Of a stretch of DNA of 64,000 bases, positions 44,518 through 53,369 are shown piece after piece. Source of the DNA: Halieaceae bacterium (GTDB lineage: Bacteria; Pseudomonadota; Gammaproteobacteria; Pseudomonadales; Halieaceae). The stretch is from NCBI GenBank assembly GCA_028280635.1, contig JANQLM010000078.1:1-64000 (forward strand), given 5' to 3'. Positions within the stretch are counted from its first letter, which is position 1. The number at the start of each line of letters is the position of its first letter. A program made the position numbers and the translations under genes. The notes under the pieces were generated by a model that was not told the DNA's origin, did no database searches, and saw only the letters and a list, made by a program, of their open reading frames with translations.

Positions 44518-47500
44518 TCAGGTAGCGGACAGCTCCTGCTCCAGCTCTTTCGCGACGGTGCCCGGCGCCGTGGTGTTCTTCGCCAGCAGCTTGTAGGCCA
44601 CCGGCACGGCGAACAGGGTAATCACACTGGCCACTGCCACGCCGCACATCACCACGATGCCTATCACCATGCGCGACTCATAACCCGGGCCGGTGGACAG
44701 CACCAGCGGGATGGCGCCGAACACCGTCGTAAAGCCGGTCATCATGATCGGCCGCAGGCGGAAGGCCGCGCCGTTGAGAATAGCTTCGTCAAAATCGCGG
44801 CCGGCATCCCGCAGCTGGTTGATGAACTCCACGATCAGGATGCCGTTCTTGGTTGCCAGCCCGACCAGCATGATCAGGCCCACCTGGCTGAAGATGTTGA
44901 GGGTCTGGCCAAAGAGCAGCAGCCCACCCAGGCCACCCACCAGCGCCAGCGGCACCGTGAGCAGGATGATGAAGGGGTGCACATAGGATTCAAACTGGGC
45001 CGCCATCACCAGGAACACGACCAGCAGTGCCAGGCCGAAGATAAAGGCCACAGAGCGCCCGGCCTCCTTGTACTCCAGGGACTCGCCCTTGTAGTCAACG
45101 CTGGCCTCATTCGGGAGGTTCTCACTGACCCAGTTCTCAAGCCACTCCAGCGCCTCACCCAGGGATACGCCGTCGGCGAGGTTGGAGGTGAGCGTGATGC
45201 CGCGCACCCGGTTGTAGCGGTTGAGCTGGCCGGCGTCGGCCTGGTCCTTGAGGGTTACCAGGTTGCTGAGGGGAATTAGCTGGCCGGTGACGCCGGAGCG
45301 CACATAGATGCTGTTGAGGTCGGTGAGTGAGCCCTGGTCGGCACGATCACCCTCGAGGATGACGTCATATTCCTTGCCCGCCAGCACAAAGGTGGTCACC
45401 TTGCGGTTGCCCATCAGGGTTTCCAGGGTGCGGCTGACATCCAGCAGGTTGACACCCAGGTCACCGGCACGGTCGCGGTCGATGCGCACACGGAGCTGTG
45501 GCTTGGTGGGCTTGAAGTCAGTATCCGCGCCGACAAACATTGGCTCCCGGGACACATCCAGCATCAGCTGGGACTGCCACTCGTCCAGGTCCTCGTAGGT
45601 ATTGCCGCCGATAAAGAACTGCACCGGCGGGTTGGAGTCGCCGCCCAGCGCCCGCTGGGAGCGGATAAAGATACGCGCACCGGGAATATCAGAGATGAGC
45701 TCGCGGGCGTCGGCGAGAATCTCAAAGGTGTTGCGGCGGCCACTGTCCCAGGGCTCCAGCACCAGGATAGAGAAGGCGCCGTTGAAGGCCTCCCCTGCCC
45801 CCCAGGACGGCGCGCGGATCAGCAGGCGCTTGATATCGCCGCTGTCCACCAGCGGCATGAGACGCTCTTCCACCTTGTAGAGCTGCCGCACCGTGTAATC
45901 GAAGGAGGAACCCTCCGGCGCCTGCACCACCATAAACAGAATGCCGCGGTCCTCTCGCGGGGCATATTCCTGCGGCACCTGCTGGAACAGCCAGCCGCTG
46001 AGTCCAATACTGGCCACCAATATCACGATGGTCAGCGCCGGTGCTTTCAGCACCTTCTGCAGCAGAGACCGGTAGCGGGCCTCCAGGGCCGAAGTGAGGC
46101 CCTCCACAAAGTCCGCCAGCCGGTTGCGGGTGCTGGCGTTGGTCAGCAGGCGCGAGCAGATCACCGGCGCCAGGGTCAGGGCGACAAGGGTGGAGAACAC
46201 CACCGCCACCGCCATGGCTACCGCGAATTCGCTGAACAGCTTACCCAGATTGCCTTCCAGGAAGGTGATAGGCACAAACACGGCGATCAGCACGGCGGTG
46301 GTCGCCACCACCGCAAACCCCACCTGGCGGCTGCCCTTGTAGGCCGCCACCAGCGGCGATTCTCCTTTGGCCAGGCGTCGGTGGATGTTCTCCAGCACCA
46401 CGATGCAGTCGTCAACCACCAGGCCGATGGATAACACCAGGGCCAGCAGTGTCAGCAGATTGATGCTGTAATCAAAGGCCCACAGCAGGGTGAATGTGGA
46501 CATCAGCGAAATGGGCACCGTGGCGGCCGGCACCAGCACGCTGCGTGGGTCACCGAGGAACAGGAAGATCACCACGACCACCAGAATGGCGGCAATAACC
46601 AGGGTGCGATAGACCTCCTTCACCGAGGCGCGCACAAACAGTGACTTGTCATAGCTCTTCACCAGGCGCATGCCTTCCGGCAGCGTGGCGTTGATGCGGT
46701 CGACCTCATCGCTGACGGCATTGGCCACGGTCAGGGCGTTGGAGGTGCTCTGCTTGACGATGCCCATACCCACCATGGACTCGCCGTTACCGCGGAACAG
46801 GCTGCGACGCTCGGCACTGCCCAGCTCAACCCGCGCCACATCGCCCAGCCTCACCAGGTAGCCATCGTCGCCGCGCCGCACCACCAACTGACGAAAGTCG
46901 TCGGCGGACTGGTAAGCGCGCTCGACACGAATCACGAAATCGCGCTCCACCGACTGCAGGGTGCCCGCCGGCAGTTCGATATTTTCCCGGCGCACCGCGT
47001 CTTCCACATCCGACACCGTCAGACCGCGTGCCACCAGGGCGTTGCGATCCAACCAGATGCGCATGGAGTAAACCTGCTCGCCGGTGATACGAACCCGGGA
47101 GACGCCGTCCAGGGCCGAGAAGCGATCCTCCAGATAGCGGCGCACGTAATCGGTGAGTTCCAGCGCCGTCATGCTGGGCTCAACCAGGTGAATCCAGTAG
47201 ATCACCGTATCGTCGTCACCGGCCTTCTCAACCTCCGGTGGCTCAGCTTCCTCCGGCAGGTCGTCGAGAATCCGTGATACCCGGTCGCGGATATCGTTGG
47301 CGGCGTTGTCGATATCCCGGCCCAGCCGGAACTCGATGCGCAGGACAGAACGGCCGTCCTGGGAGGTGGAGGTAACACTCTTGATGCCTTCCACCCCGGC
47401 GATGCGGTCCTCGATCACCTCGGTGATTTTATTCTCCACCACCGCAGCGGAAGCGCCCGGGTAGTTGGTGCCCACGCTGATGACCGCGGGCTCAATATCC

Positions 47501-47613
47501 GGGTACTCCCGCAGAGGCAAGCGGTCAAAGGAAATAACGCCGAAGGCCACCAATAGCGCACAGAACACCGTGGCCAGCACCGGGCGTTTTACCGACGTAT
47601 CGGAGATCCACAT
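44518..47613 (-). CDS. RND efflux permease (HAE1 family)
   Basis: A 1031-residue inner-membrane RND pump, the usual length, with twelve helices and two large periplasmic loops. The N-terminus SVKRPVLATVFCALLVAFGVISFDRLPLREYPDIEPAVISV, spanning 47509-47598, is standard; the proton-relay aspartates sit in GLVVDDCIVVLENIHR; the helix 6 region FVPITFLEGNLGKLF and GLATKNGILIVEF are typical of drug exporters. It pairs with the adaptor gene 5 bases upstream. Substrates are not predictable; no TolC gene is nearby. Confidence 0.96.
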   Translation of the reverse strand: MWISDTSVKRPVLATVFCALLVAFGVISFDRLPLREYPDIEPAVISVGTNYPGASAAVVENKITEVIEDRIAGVEGIKSVTSTSQDGRSVLRIEFRLGRDIDNAANDIRDRVSRILDDLPEEAEPPEVEKAGDDDTVIYWIHLVEPSMTALELTDYVRRYLEDRFSALDGVSRVRITGEQVYSMRIWLDRNALVARGLTVSDVEDAVRRENIELPAGTLQSVERDFVIRVERAYQSADDFRQLVVRRGDDGYLVRLGDVARVELGSAERRSLFRGNGESMVGMGIVKQSTSNALTVANAVSDEVDRINATLPEGMRLVKSYDKSLFVRASVKEVYRTLVIAAILVVVVIFLFLGDPRSVLVPAATVPISLMSTFTLLWAFDYSINLLTLLALVLSIGLVVDDCIVVLENIHRRLAKGESPLVAAYKGSRQVGFAVVATTAVLIAVFVPITFLEGNLGKLFSEFAVAMAVAVVFSTLVALTLAPVICSRLLTNASTRNRLADFVEGLTSALEARYRSLLQKVLKAPALTIVILVASIGLSGWLFQQVPQEYAPREDRGILFMVVQAPEGSSFDYTVRQLYKVEERLMPLVDSGDIKRLLIRAPSWGAGEAFNGAFSILVLEPWDSGRRNTFEILADARELISDIPGARIFIRSQRALGGDSNPPVQFFIGGNTYEDLDEWQSQLMLDVSREPMFVGADTDFKPTKPQLRVRIDRDRAGDLGVNLLDVSRTLETLMGNRKVTTFVLAGKEYDVILEGDRADQGSLTDLNSIYVRSGVTGQLIPLSNLVTLKDQADAGQLNRYNRVRGITLTSNLADGVSLGEALEWLENWVSENLPNEASVDYKGESLEYKEAGRSVAFIFGLALLVVFLVMAAQFESYVHPFIILLTVPLALVGGLGGLLLFGQTLNIFSQVGLIMLVGLATKNGILIVEFINQLRDAGRDFDEAILNGAAFRLRPIMMTGFTTVFGAIPLVLSTGPGYESRMVIGIVVMCGVAVASVITLFAVPVAYKLLAKNTTAPGTVAKELEQELSAT

Positions 47614-47618
47614 ATCCC

Positions 47619-48659
47619 TCAGCTCTCCAGCACGCTAACAACGCTCTCATTGCCGCGCAGGCGCGCCACGCCGTCACGCACCACCTGGTCGCCCACCTCG
47701 AGGCCGTCGACCACCTCCACCCACCCCGGGCGGCGGTCACCGATCTCGACAAACACGCGTTTGGCCGTGTCACCGTCGATCTGCCACACGTAGTGGTCCG
47801 TGGAACGGGATACCAGGCTCTCCTCAGGCACCAGCAATGCACTACGCTGGTCACCCAGCACGGTTACCTGCATCAGCATGCCCGGCTTCAACAGCCCATT
47901 GGCATTCTCAAACACGGCCCGCGCGGTAATTGAGCGGTTGACCGGATCGACCCGGCTGTCGACCGCGGCTACCTCACCGCTGAAAGCCTCGATGTAAGCG
48001 GCCGTAGACGCCTCGATCTTCTGGCCCGGCTGCAGGAAGCGCAGGAAGCGCGCCGGCACCGTGAAATCCAGCCGCATGCGGGAGATATCATCCAGGGTGG
48101 TGATTACCTGGCCCGGCTCCACCAGGGCACCGGGGCTGACCTGGCGCAGGCCCAGCACACCGCTAAAAGGTGCATTGATGGTGCGGTCGTCGATCTGCGC
48201 CCGTTCCTGCTCGATGCGGCTGCGGGCGATGGCAGCCTGGGTGCGGCGCTGGTCCAGCTCAGTCTGGGCCACCTGGTTGCGGCGAGCGAGATTTTCCAGG
48301 CGCGCCACCTCGCGCTCCTGTTCGGCGAGGAATTCCTGCTGCTCGCGCAGGGAGGCCTGTTCTTCCTCCTGCTGAAGGGTGACCAGCAGCTCACCTTCCT
48401 TGACACCCTGACCATCCTCGAAGTGCAGGCGGGCTACGTTCTCGGAGACGCTGGCGGTAATGGTGACCGACTCCCAGGCGCGCAGGGTGCCCAGGGCTTC
48501 CACCCGGCTCTGGAACGGCTGTGATTCCAGCATCCAGGCGGTGACCGGCACCGGTCCTATGGGCGGGCGACCGCCGTTGCCGCCTGTTTCGGATCCGTAG
48601 AAGTACCAACCGCCGACACCAGCGGCCAGGGCAACCAGGACAAACAGAACGACGCGCAT
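47619..48659 (-). CDS. RND periplasmic adaptor subunit
   Basis: A 346-residue membrane fusion protein. An N-terminal signal/anchor helix (VVLFVLVALAAGVGGWYF) is followed by the barrel-sandwich strand (VTITASVSENVARLHFEDGQGVKEGELLVTL at 48355-48450), a short coiled coil (about residues 95-150) and the second half-motif INAPFSGVLGLRQVSPGALVEPGQ. It couples the pump to an outer-membrane channel. Its ATG shares one base with the stop of the DUF1080 gene, and the pump follows 5 bases later. Confidence 0.95.
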   Translation of the reverse strand: MRVVLFVLVALAAGVGGWYFYGSETGGNGGRPPIGPVPVTAWMLESQPFQSRVEALGTLRAWESVTITASVSENVARLHFEDGQGVKEGELLVTLQQEEEQASLREQQEFLAEQEREVARLENLARRNQVAQTELDQRRTQAAIARSRIEQERAQIDDRTINAPFSGVLGLRQVSPGALVEPGQVITTLDDISRMRLDFTVPARFLRFLQPGQKIEASTAAYIEAFSGEVAAVDSRVDPVNRSITARAVFENANGLLKPGMLMQVTVLGDQRSALLVPEESLVSRSTDHYVWQIDGDTAKRVFVEIGDRRPGWVEVVDGLEVGDQVVRDGVARLRGNESVVSVLES

Positions 48660-49192
48660 TAATCCTCCAGTTCCAACAATTCGATATTCCTGAATTTCAC
48701 CACGCCGCTCTCGGCATGCTGCAGGGCGATGAAGCCACCGGGCAGCGCGGCATCGTCCAGCCTCGCTGTGACCTCGCCGTTGATGGCAAGTTCAAGCGAC
48801 TGGCCGCGTACGGTCACCTGCAAGCGGTTCCAGCGTCCGACGGTATCCACCTGCGCCAGCGGTGGCATTACCCGAAAGACGATGGCTCCGGTGCGCGCTT
48901 CCTGGCGGGGATGTTCATCCCAGATATTGAGCTCATAGCACGAATCCGGGTGTATACGATCGCGGTCCTGACAGCGGATGAACACACCGGAATTGGTCGA
49001 GGCGTCCACCCAGAACTCCAGCGACAGCGTGAAATCCGTAAACTCGGCAAGGCTTTGCAGGTAGCTCTCGCCGCTGCCAGCGGCAACGATAGCGCCCTGC
49101 TCCACTCGCCAGGCAAAATTGTCACTGCTGCGCCAGCCCGCCAACGTTGTGCCGTTGAACAGGCTCAACGCCAATACCAGGGGAATGATCAC
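48659..49192 (-). CDS. DUF1080 (3-keto-disaccharide hydrolase-like) protein
   Basis: A 177-residue protein of the DUF1080 family, a concanavalin-like beta-sandwich. LFNGTTLAGWRSSDN opens the domain, and SLEFWVDASTNSGVFIRCQD, YELNIWDEH and the C-terminal GFIALQHAESGVVKFRNIEL are its usual blocks. Only about ten hydrophobic residues precede the domain, so the signal peptide is short or absent. It overlaps the GGDEF gene by 4 bases and the RND adaptor by one, an unusual place for a glycan-related protein. Its activity is uncertain. Confidence 0.85.
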   Translation of the reverse strand: MIIPLVLALSLFNGTTLAGWRSSDNFAWRVEQGAIVAAGSGESYLQSLAEFTDFTLSLEFWVDASTNSGVFIRCQDRDRIHPDSCYELNIWDEHPRQEARTGAIVFRVMPPLAQVDTVGRWNRLQVTVRGQSLELAINGEVTARLDDAALPGGFIALQHAESGVVKFRNIELLELED

Positions 49193-50367
49193 TGTTCCTC
49201 GTCAGCCTCCAGACGGGTGCGGTGGTAACTGTTGCCGTCGACCTGCCGCGCGTCCTGCAGGGCCCGCTCCGCGCCCGCCACAATATCATCCGGACCCCAG
49301 CGGTCGCGGGCGCGCTCGGAGCATACGCCAATGCTCACGGTCACGCGAATATTGCGGGTGGCATCCACCGGTATATCCAGGGTCTGCATCATTTCGAGAA
49401 ATTTGTCGAATACCCGCTGCGTCCCGGTGCCGTTATCCGTCATCAGTACGCATAGCTGCTTCGCCCCGTAACGGCCCAGGTCGTCCGCGCGCCGGCGCAC
49501 GCAGTAGCGCAGCGCATCCGCCACCCCCAGCAGGCAGTTTTCGGCGCCCTGGCGTCCATACTCCCGTTCCAGTTCGTCGTAACCATCGAGTTCCAGCACC
49601 GCAAAGCTGAAGTGGTCTTCCGCCCGCCGCGCCAGCGCAAATTCGCGGGCAATCGCGCGATCTATCTCGCCGCGCAACAGCAGACCGGTCAGTGAGTCGT
49701 GGAGCTCTACCGCCGCCGCGGTGGGCGCCACGGTCGCCTGGCCCACCACGTCATAAAAAGACACCACCCAGTTAATCCCCACCAACACCAGCAGCAGCAC
49801 CACCGCCCGCATGGAATAGCGAATCTCATCGGGAAAGTCCGGGTTGGCGACCATGTCCCCGGACAGATGCCGCGACAGGATCAACAGCAGCAGCAGGGCC
49901 ACCAGCACCGTGGTGTTGCGGGCCGCGCGCTTGTTCATCACCAGGCTCGCCAGCAGGGGCAGCATGGGGGCGGCAAAGATCACCGATCCGGTGAAGCCAT
50001 CGGAGATCCATGACAGGGCGGCATAAATGCCCACCGCGATCACCATCACCGCCAGGCCACCGATCTCCGCCGGGGTGCCGGCTTTGACACGGGCGTAGGT
50101 GATAAACAGCATTGCCGCACATATTGTGGCCAGCCCCGCCGCCAGCCAGGCGATTTCTCCCGCCACCAGGGACCGCAACACCGTCGCCAGCAACACCATA
50201 CAGCCCAGGATCAGGGCTGTATTCTTGACTACATTGGCCTTGGAGAAAGGCGTTTCCGATTCCATAGCGTGAGAAGACTGGGCTTTGCCCCATTCTAGGG
50301 CAGCCCGCCGCGAATCCATAGTGTTAGCTGCGACGGCGCCGCCAGACATTGACAGTTGTGTGTCCAT
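49189..50367 (-). CDS. Membrane protein with degenerate GGDEF domain
   Basis: A 392-residue protein with about six membrane helices (residues 45-210) and a C-terminal GGDEF domain that starts at [17 protein letters not shown]. The catalytic GGDEF is replaced by GAKQL (residues 301-305), so c-di-GMP synthesis is not expected. The inhibitory RxxD site is kept exactly five residues before it (R292-D295), so it may bind c-di-GMP as a receptor. ATG 50367 is chosen; a TTG at 50376 and ATGs at 50349 and 50320 are other options and no clear ribosome site decides. It heads the operon with DUF1080 and the RND pump. Confidence 0.87.
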   Translation of the reverse strand: MDTQLSMSGGAVAANTMDSRRAALEWGKAQSSHAMESETPFSKANVVKNTALILGCMVLLATVLRSLVAGEIAWLAAGLATICAAMLFITYARVKAGTPAEIGGLAVMVIAVGIYAALSWISDGFTGSVIFAAPMLPLLASLVMNKRAARNTTVLVALLLLLILSRHLSGDMVANPDFPDEIRYSMRAVVLLLVLVGINWVVSFYDVVGQATVAPTAAAVELHDSLTGLLLRGEIDRAIAREFALARRAEDHFSFAVLELDGYDELEREYGRQGAENCLLGVADALRYCVRRRADDLGRYGAKQLCVLMTDNGTGTQRVFDKFLEMMQTLDIPVDATRNIRVTVSIGVCSERARDRWGPDDIVAGAERALQDARQVDGNSYHRTRLEADEEQ

Positions 50368-50375
50368 GACAGACA

Positions 50376-50397
50376 ATTAGTTTCATGTGTAACTAAT
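50376..50397. promoter_or_regulatory. Palindromic operator between hmgA and the GGDEF gene
   Basis: ATTAGTT and AACTAAT are perfect 7-bp arms around an 8-base spacer, in the short gap between divergent genes, 13 bases before the hmgA ATG. The spacing suits a dimeric repressor of the homogentisate operon; which one is unknown. Confidence 0.55.
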
Positions 50398-50409
50398 GCA
50401 GGGTGCACC

Positions 50410-51696
50410 ATGGATTACCTCACCGGCTTTGGCAATGAACACGAAACCGAGGCACTGGCCGGCGCCCTACCGGTAGGTCGCTTCAGCCCTCAGCAGGTGG
50501 CTTTTGGCCTCTACGCCGAGCAGTTCAGCTCGACGGCCTTCACCGCCCCGCGCGCCCACAACCGCCGCAGTTGGTTCTATCGGATCCGCCCGTCCGTGCT
50601 GCAGGGTGAGTTTTCGCCCTATAACGGCAAGCTGCTGGAAACCGGCGGTGGCGACACCGGCACAGTGACCCCCAACGTGCTGCGCTGGGACCCCCTGCCT
50701 CTACCCGAGGAGGCCACGGATTTCGTTGATGGCCTGGTGACCATCGCTGTCAATGGTGATGCCATGGCCCAGGCCGGTATGGGTATCCACCTCTACGCCA
50801 TCAACCAGTCCATGCGGCAGCGCTTCTTCTACTGCGCGGATGGTGAACTCCTGTTTATTCCCCAGGCGGGCGCTCTGCGCCTGCGTACCGAGTGCGGGCG
50901 TCTGGACGTGGCTCCCGGTGAGATTGCAGTTGTCCCCCGCGGTATGAAGTTTGCCGTAGACCTGTTGGACGCCAGCGCCCGAGGCTATCTGTGCGAGAAC
51001 TACGGTGCGCCATTCAGCCTGCCGGAGCGAGGCCCGGTTGGCGCCAACGGCTATGCCAACGACCGCGACTTCCACTATCCGGTGGCCGCCTATGAAGAAG
51101 ACGAAGGCGAATTCGAACTGTTGTGCAAGTTCGCCGGCCATCTCTATACCGCGCCCATCGGCCACTCACCACTGGACGTGGTGGCCTGGACCGGCAACTC
51201 AGCGCCCTACAAGTACGACCTGGCGCGTTTCAACGTGATGGGCTCGGTGTCCTACGACCACCCGGACCCCAGCATCTACACGGTGCTGACCTCACCCTCG
51301 GACACCGCCGGCGTCGCCAATATAGACTTTGTCATCTTTCCACCGCGCTGGATGGTGGCGGAAGACACGTTCCGGCCGCCCTGGTATCACCGCAACATCA
51401 TGTCCGAGTTCATGGGCCTGATAGAAGGCACCTACGATGCCAAGGAAGAGGGTTTTGTGCCAGGCGGCGCCAGCCTGCACAACTGCATGGCCAGCCACGG
51501 CCCTGAAGCCGCCGTGTTCGATAAGGCCAGCACGACCGAACTGGTGCCGGACCGCTACACCGACACCATGGCCTTTATGCTCGAATCCCGATACCTCATT
51601 CAACCCACCTACTGGGCCATGAACACGACGCTGCGCCAGCGCGACTATACTCGCTGCTGGGAAGGCCTCGAAAAGCGCTTCACCCCGGCAGGATAA
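50410..51696 (+). CDS. hmgA: Homogentisate 1,2-dioxygenase
   Basis: A 428-residue non-haem iron enzyme that opens homogentisate to maleylacetoacetate in tyrosine and phenylalanine breakdown. [20 protein letters not shown] opens it; iron ligands are in [19 protein letters not shown] (His and Glu) and [10 protein letters not shown] (His), with GGASLHNC in between. AGGGTG lies just before ATG 50410; the longer frame from 50356 crosses the operator and is rejected. It is followed by fahA (19 bases) and maiA. Confidence 0.97.
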   Translation: MDYLTGFGNEHETEALAGALPVGRFSPQQVAFGLYAEQFSSTAFTAPRAHNRRSWFYRIRPSVLQGEFSPYNGKLLETGGGDTGTVTPNVLRWDPLPLPEEATDFVDGLVTIAVNGDAMAQAGMGIHLYAINQSMRQRFFYCADGELLFIPQAGALRLRTECGRLDVAPGEIAVVPRGMKFAVDLLDASARGYLCENYGAPFSLPERGPVGANGYANDRDFHYPVAAYEEDEGEFELLCKFAGHLYTAPIGHSPLDVVAWTGNSAPYKYDLARFNVMGSVSYDHPDPSIYTVLTSPSDTAGVANIDFVIFPPRWMVAEDTFRPPWYHRNIMSEFMGLIEGTYDAKEEGFVPGGASLHNCMASHGPEAAVFDKASTTELVPDRYTDTMAFMLESRYLIQPTYWAMNTTLRQRDYTRCWEGLEKRFTPAG

Positions 51697-51715
51697 GCTC
51701 AGCACAGGACAGACC

Positions 51716-52711
51716 ATGAAGTTAGCCAGCCTCAAATCCGGCCGCGACGGCCAGTTGATTATCGTCAGCCGCGACCTGTCTCGCGCCGTTGGCGCCTATG
51801 ACATTGCACCCACCCTGCAGGTGGCCCTGGAAAACTGGGAACAGGTAGCAGCATCGCTGCAGGACCGGGCCGCCGCCCTGGAAGCAGGAAAAGCAGACGG
51901 CGAGTTCCCCTTCGACCCCGAAGCGGTGGCTGCCCCCCTACCCCGCAGTTACCACTGGGCCGACGGCAGCGCTTATGTCACCCACGTGGAACTGGTGCGC
52001 AAGGCTCGCGGTGCCGAGCTGCCCGAGTCCTTTTGGACCGACCCATTGATCTACATGGGCGCCTCGGATGCCTTTATCGGCCCCACCGACAACATCGAGG
52101 TGGAGAACGAGGAGTGGGGCATCGACTTCGAGGCAGAGGTGGTGGTCTACACGGACGACGTGCCGGCCGGTGTCACGCCGGCGCAGGCCAGGGAACACAT
52201 CAAGCTGGTGGCCCTGTGCAACGATGTGTCCCTGCGCAACCTCATCCCCGCGGAGCTTGCCAAGCAGTTCGGCTTTTACCAGTCCAAGCCGCAAACCGCG
52301 TTTACCCCGGTGGCAGTCACCCCCGATGAGCTGGGCGATGCCTGGGACGGTGCCAAACTGCACCTGCCGATGCTCTCTACCCTGAATGGCCAACTGGTCG
52401 GCGCACCCAACGCCGGCGTGGACATGACGTTCGACTTTGGCCAGCTCATTGCCCACGCGGCCAAAAGCCGTGCGCTGATGGCAGGCACGGTGATCGGCTC
52501 AGGCACGGTGGCCAACCAGGGCAGCGCCGACGGCTCCAGTTGCCTGGCGGAGGTGCGCTGCCTGGAGACCATTGCCGACGGCAAACCGAGCACACCCTTC
52601 ATGTCCTTCGGCGACCGCATCGAAATCGAAATGCAGGACGCCCACGGCGCCAGCGTGTTCGGAAAAATCAACCAGGTGGTTGTGCAGTACCACCCGCCCG
52701 AGGCAGACTGA
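51716..52711 (+). CDS. fahA: Fumarylacetoacetate hydrolase family protein
   Basis: A 331-residue enzyme that hydrolyses fumarylacetoacetate to fumarate and acetoacetate. Metal-binding acids are found in DNIEVENEEWGIDFEAEVVVYTDDV (positions 52088-52162), and LCNDVSLRNLIP, GSGTVANQGSADGSSCLAE and SFGDRIEIEM follow the family pattern. It belongs to the compact bacterial type (HmgB). It lies between hmgA and maiA, completing the pathway. Confidence 0.95.
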   Translation: MKLASLKSGRDGQLIIVSRDLSRAVGAYDIAPTLQVALENWEQVAASLQDRAAALEAGKADGEFPFDPEAVAAPLPRSYHWADGSAYVTHVELVRKARGAELPESFWTDPLIYMGASDAFIGPTDNIEVENEEWGIDFEAEVVVYTDDVPAGVTPAQAREHIKLVALCNDVSLRNLIPAELAKQFGFYQSKPQTAFTPVAVTPDELGDAWDGAKLHLPMLSTLNGQLVGAPNAGVDMTFDFGQLIAHAAKSRALMAGTVIGSGTVANQGSADGSSCLAEVRCLETIADGKPSTPFMSFGDRIEIEMQDAHGASVFGKINQVVVQYHPPEAD

Positions 52712-52736
52712 ACGCTCCACCAAACGGCGGCGTTCC

Positions 52737-53369
52737 ATGAAACTCTACAGCTACTGGCGCTCATCCGCGGCCTACCGGCTGCGCATTGTGCTCAACCTCA
52801 AGGGTCTGGAGGCGGACTACTGCGCCATCAACCTGCTGGAGGGTGATCACAAGTCCCAGGACTACCTGGCCCGCAACCCGGCGGGGCTGGTGCCTACCCT
52901 GGAACTGGACGACGGCCAATGCCTGACCCAGTCACTGGCCATCATCCAGTGGCTGGATGCAGAGTACCCGCACCCTCCCCTGCTGCCGGCGGACAACCTG
53001 GAGCGGGCGCGGGTGCTGTCCATGGCCTATACCGTGGCCTGCGAGATTCATCCGCTCAACAACATGGGCATCCTCAATTATCTGAAGGCCGAGTACGGCG
53101 CCGACCAGTCACGCCTCAACCACTGGATGCACACCTGGCTGGATCGCGGCTTCTCCACCCTGGAGGCAGAGATCAGCGCCGCACCCTATTGCTACGGCGA
53201 CACCGTCACCCTGGCGGACGTGCTGCTGGTGCCGATGGTCTACAACGCGCTGCGCTTCCAGTACCCGCTGGCAGAGAAGCAAGCCAAGGTGCTCTCGGTG
53301 TGGCAGGCCTGCAACGAACAGGAGCCGTTCATCAAGGCCCAACCGGAGAAGCAACCTGATGCTGTTTGA
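52737..53369 (+). CDS. maiA: Maleylacetoacetate isomerase (zeta-class GST)
   Basis: A 210-residue glutathione S-transferase of the zeta class that isomerises maleylacetoacetate to fumarylacetoacetate. KLYSYWRSSAAYRLRIVLNLKG carries the SSxxxR motif for glutathione (positions 52740-52805); NPAGLVPTLELDDG and LTQSLAIIQWLDAEYP form the thioredoxin domain end, and CEIHPLNN and GDTVTLADVLLVP the helical domain. The Cys of the classical SSCxxR motif is Ala. ATG 52737 is chosen over the long frame from 52572. It overlaps the transporter gene by 11 bases. Confidence 0.96.
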   Translation: MKLYSYWRSSAAYRLRIVLNLKGLEADYCAINLLEGDHKSQDYLARNPAGLVPTLELDDGQCLTQSLAIIQWLDAEYPHPPLLPADNLERARVLSMAYTVACEIHPLNNMGILNYLKAEYGADQSRLNHWMHTWLDRGFSTLEAEISAAPYCYGDTVTLADVLLVPMVYNALRFQYPLAEKQAKVLSVWQACNEQEPFIKAQPEKQPDAV

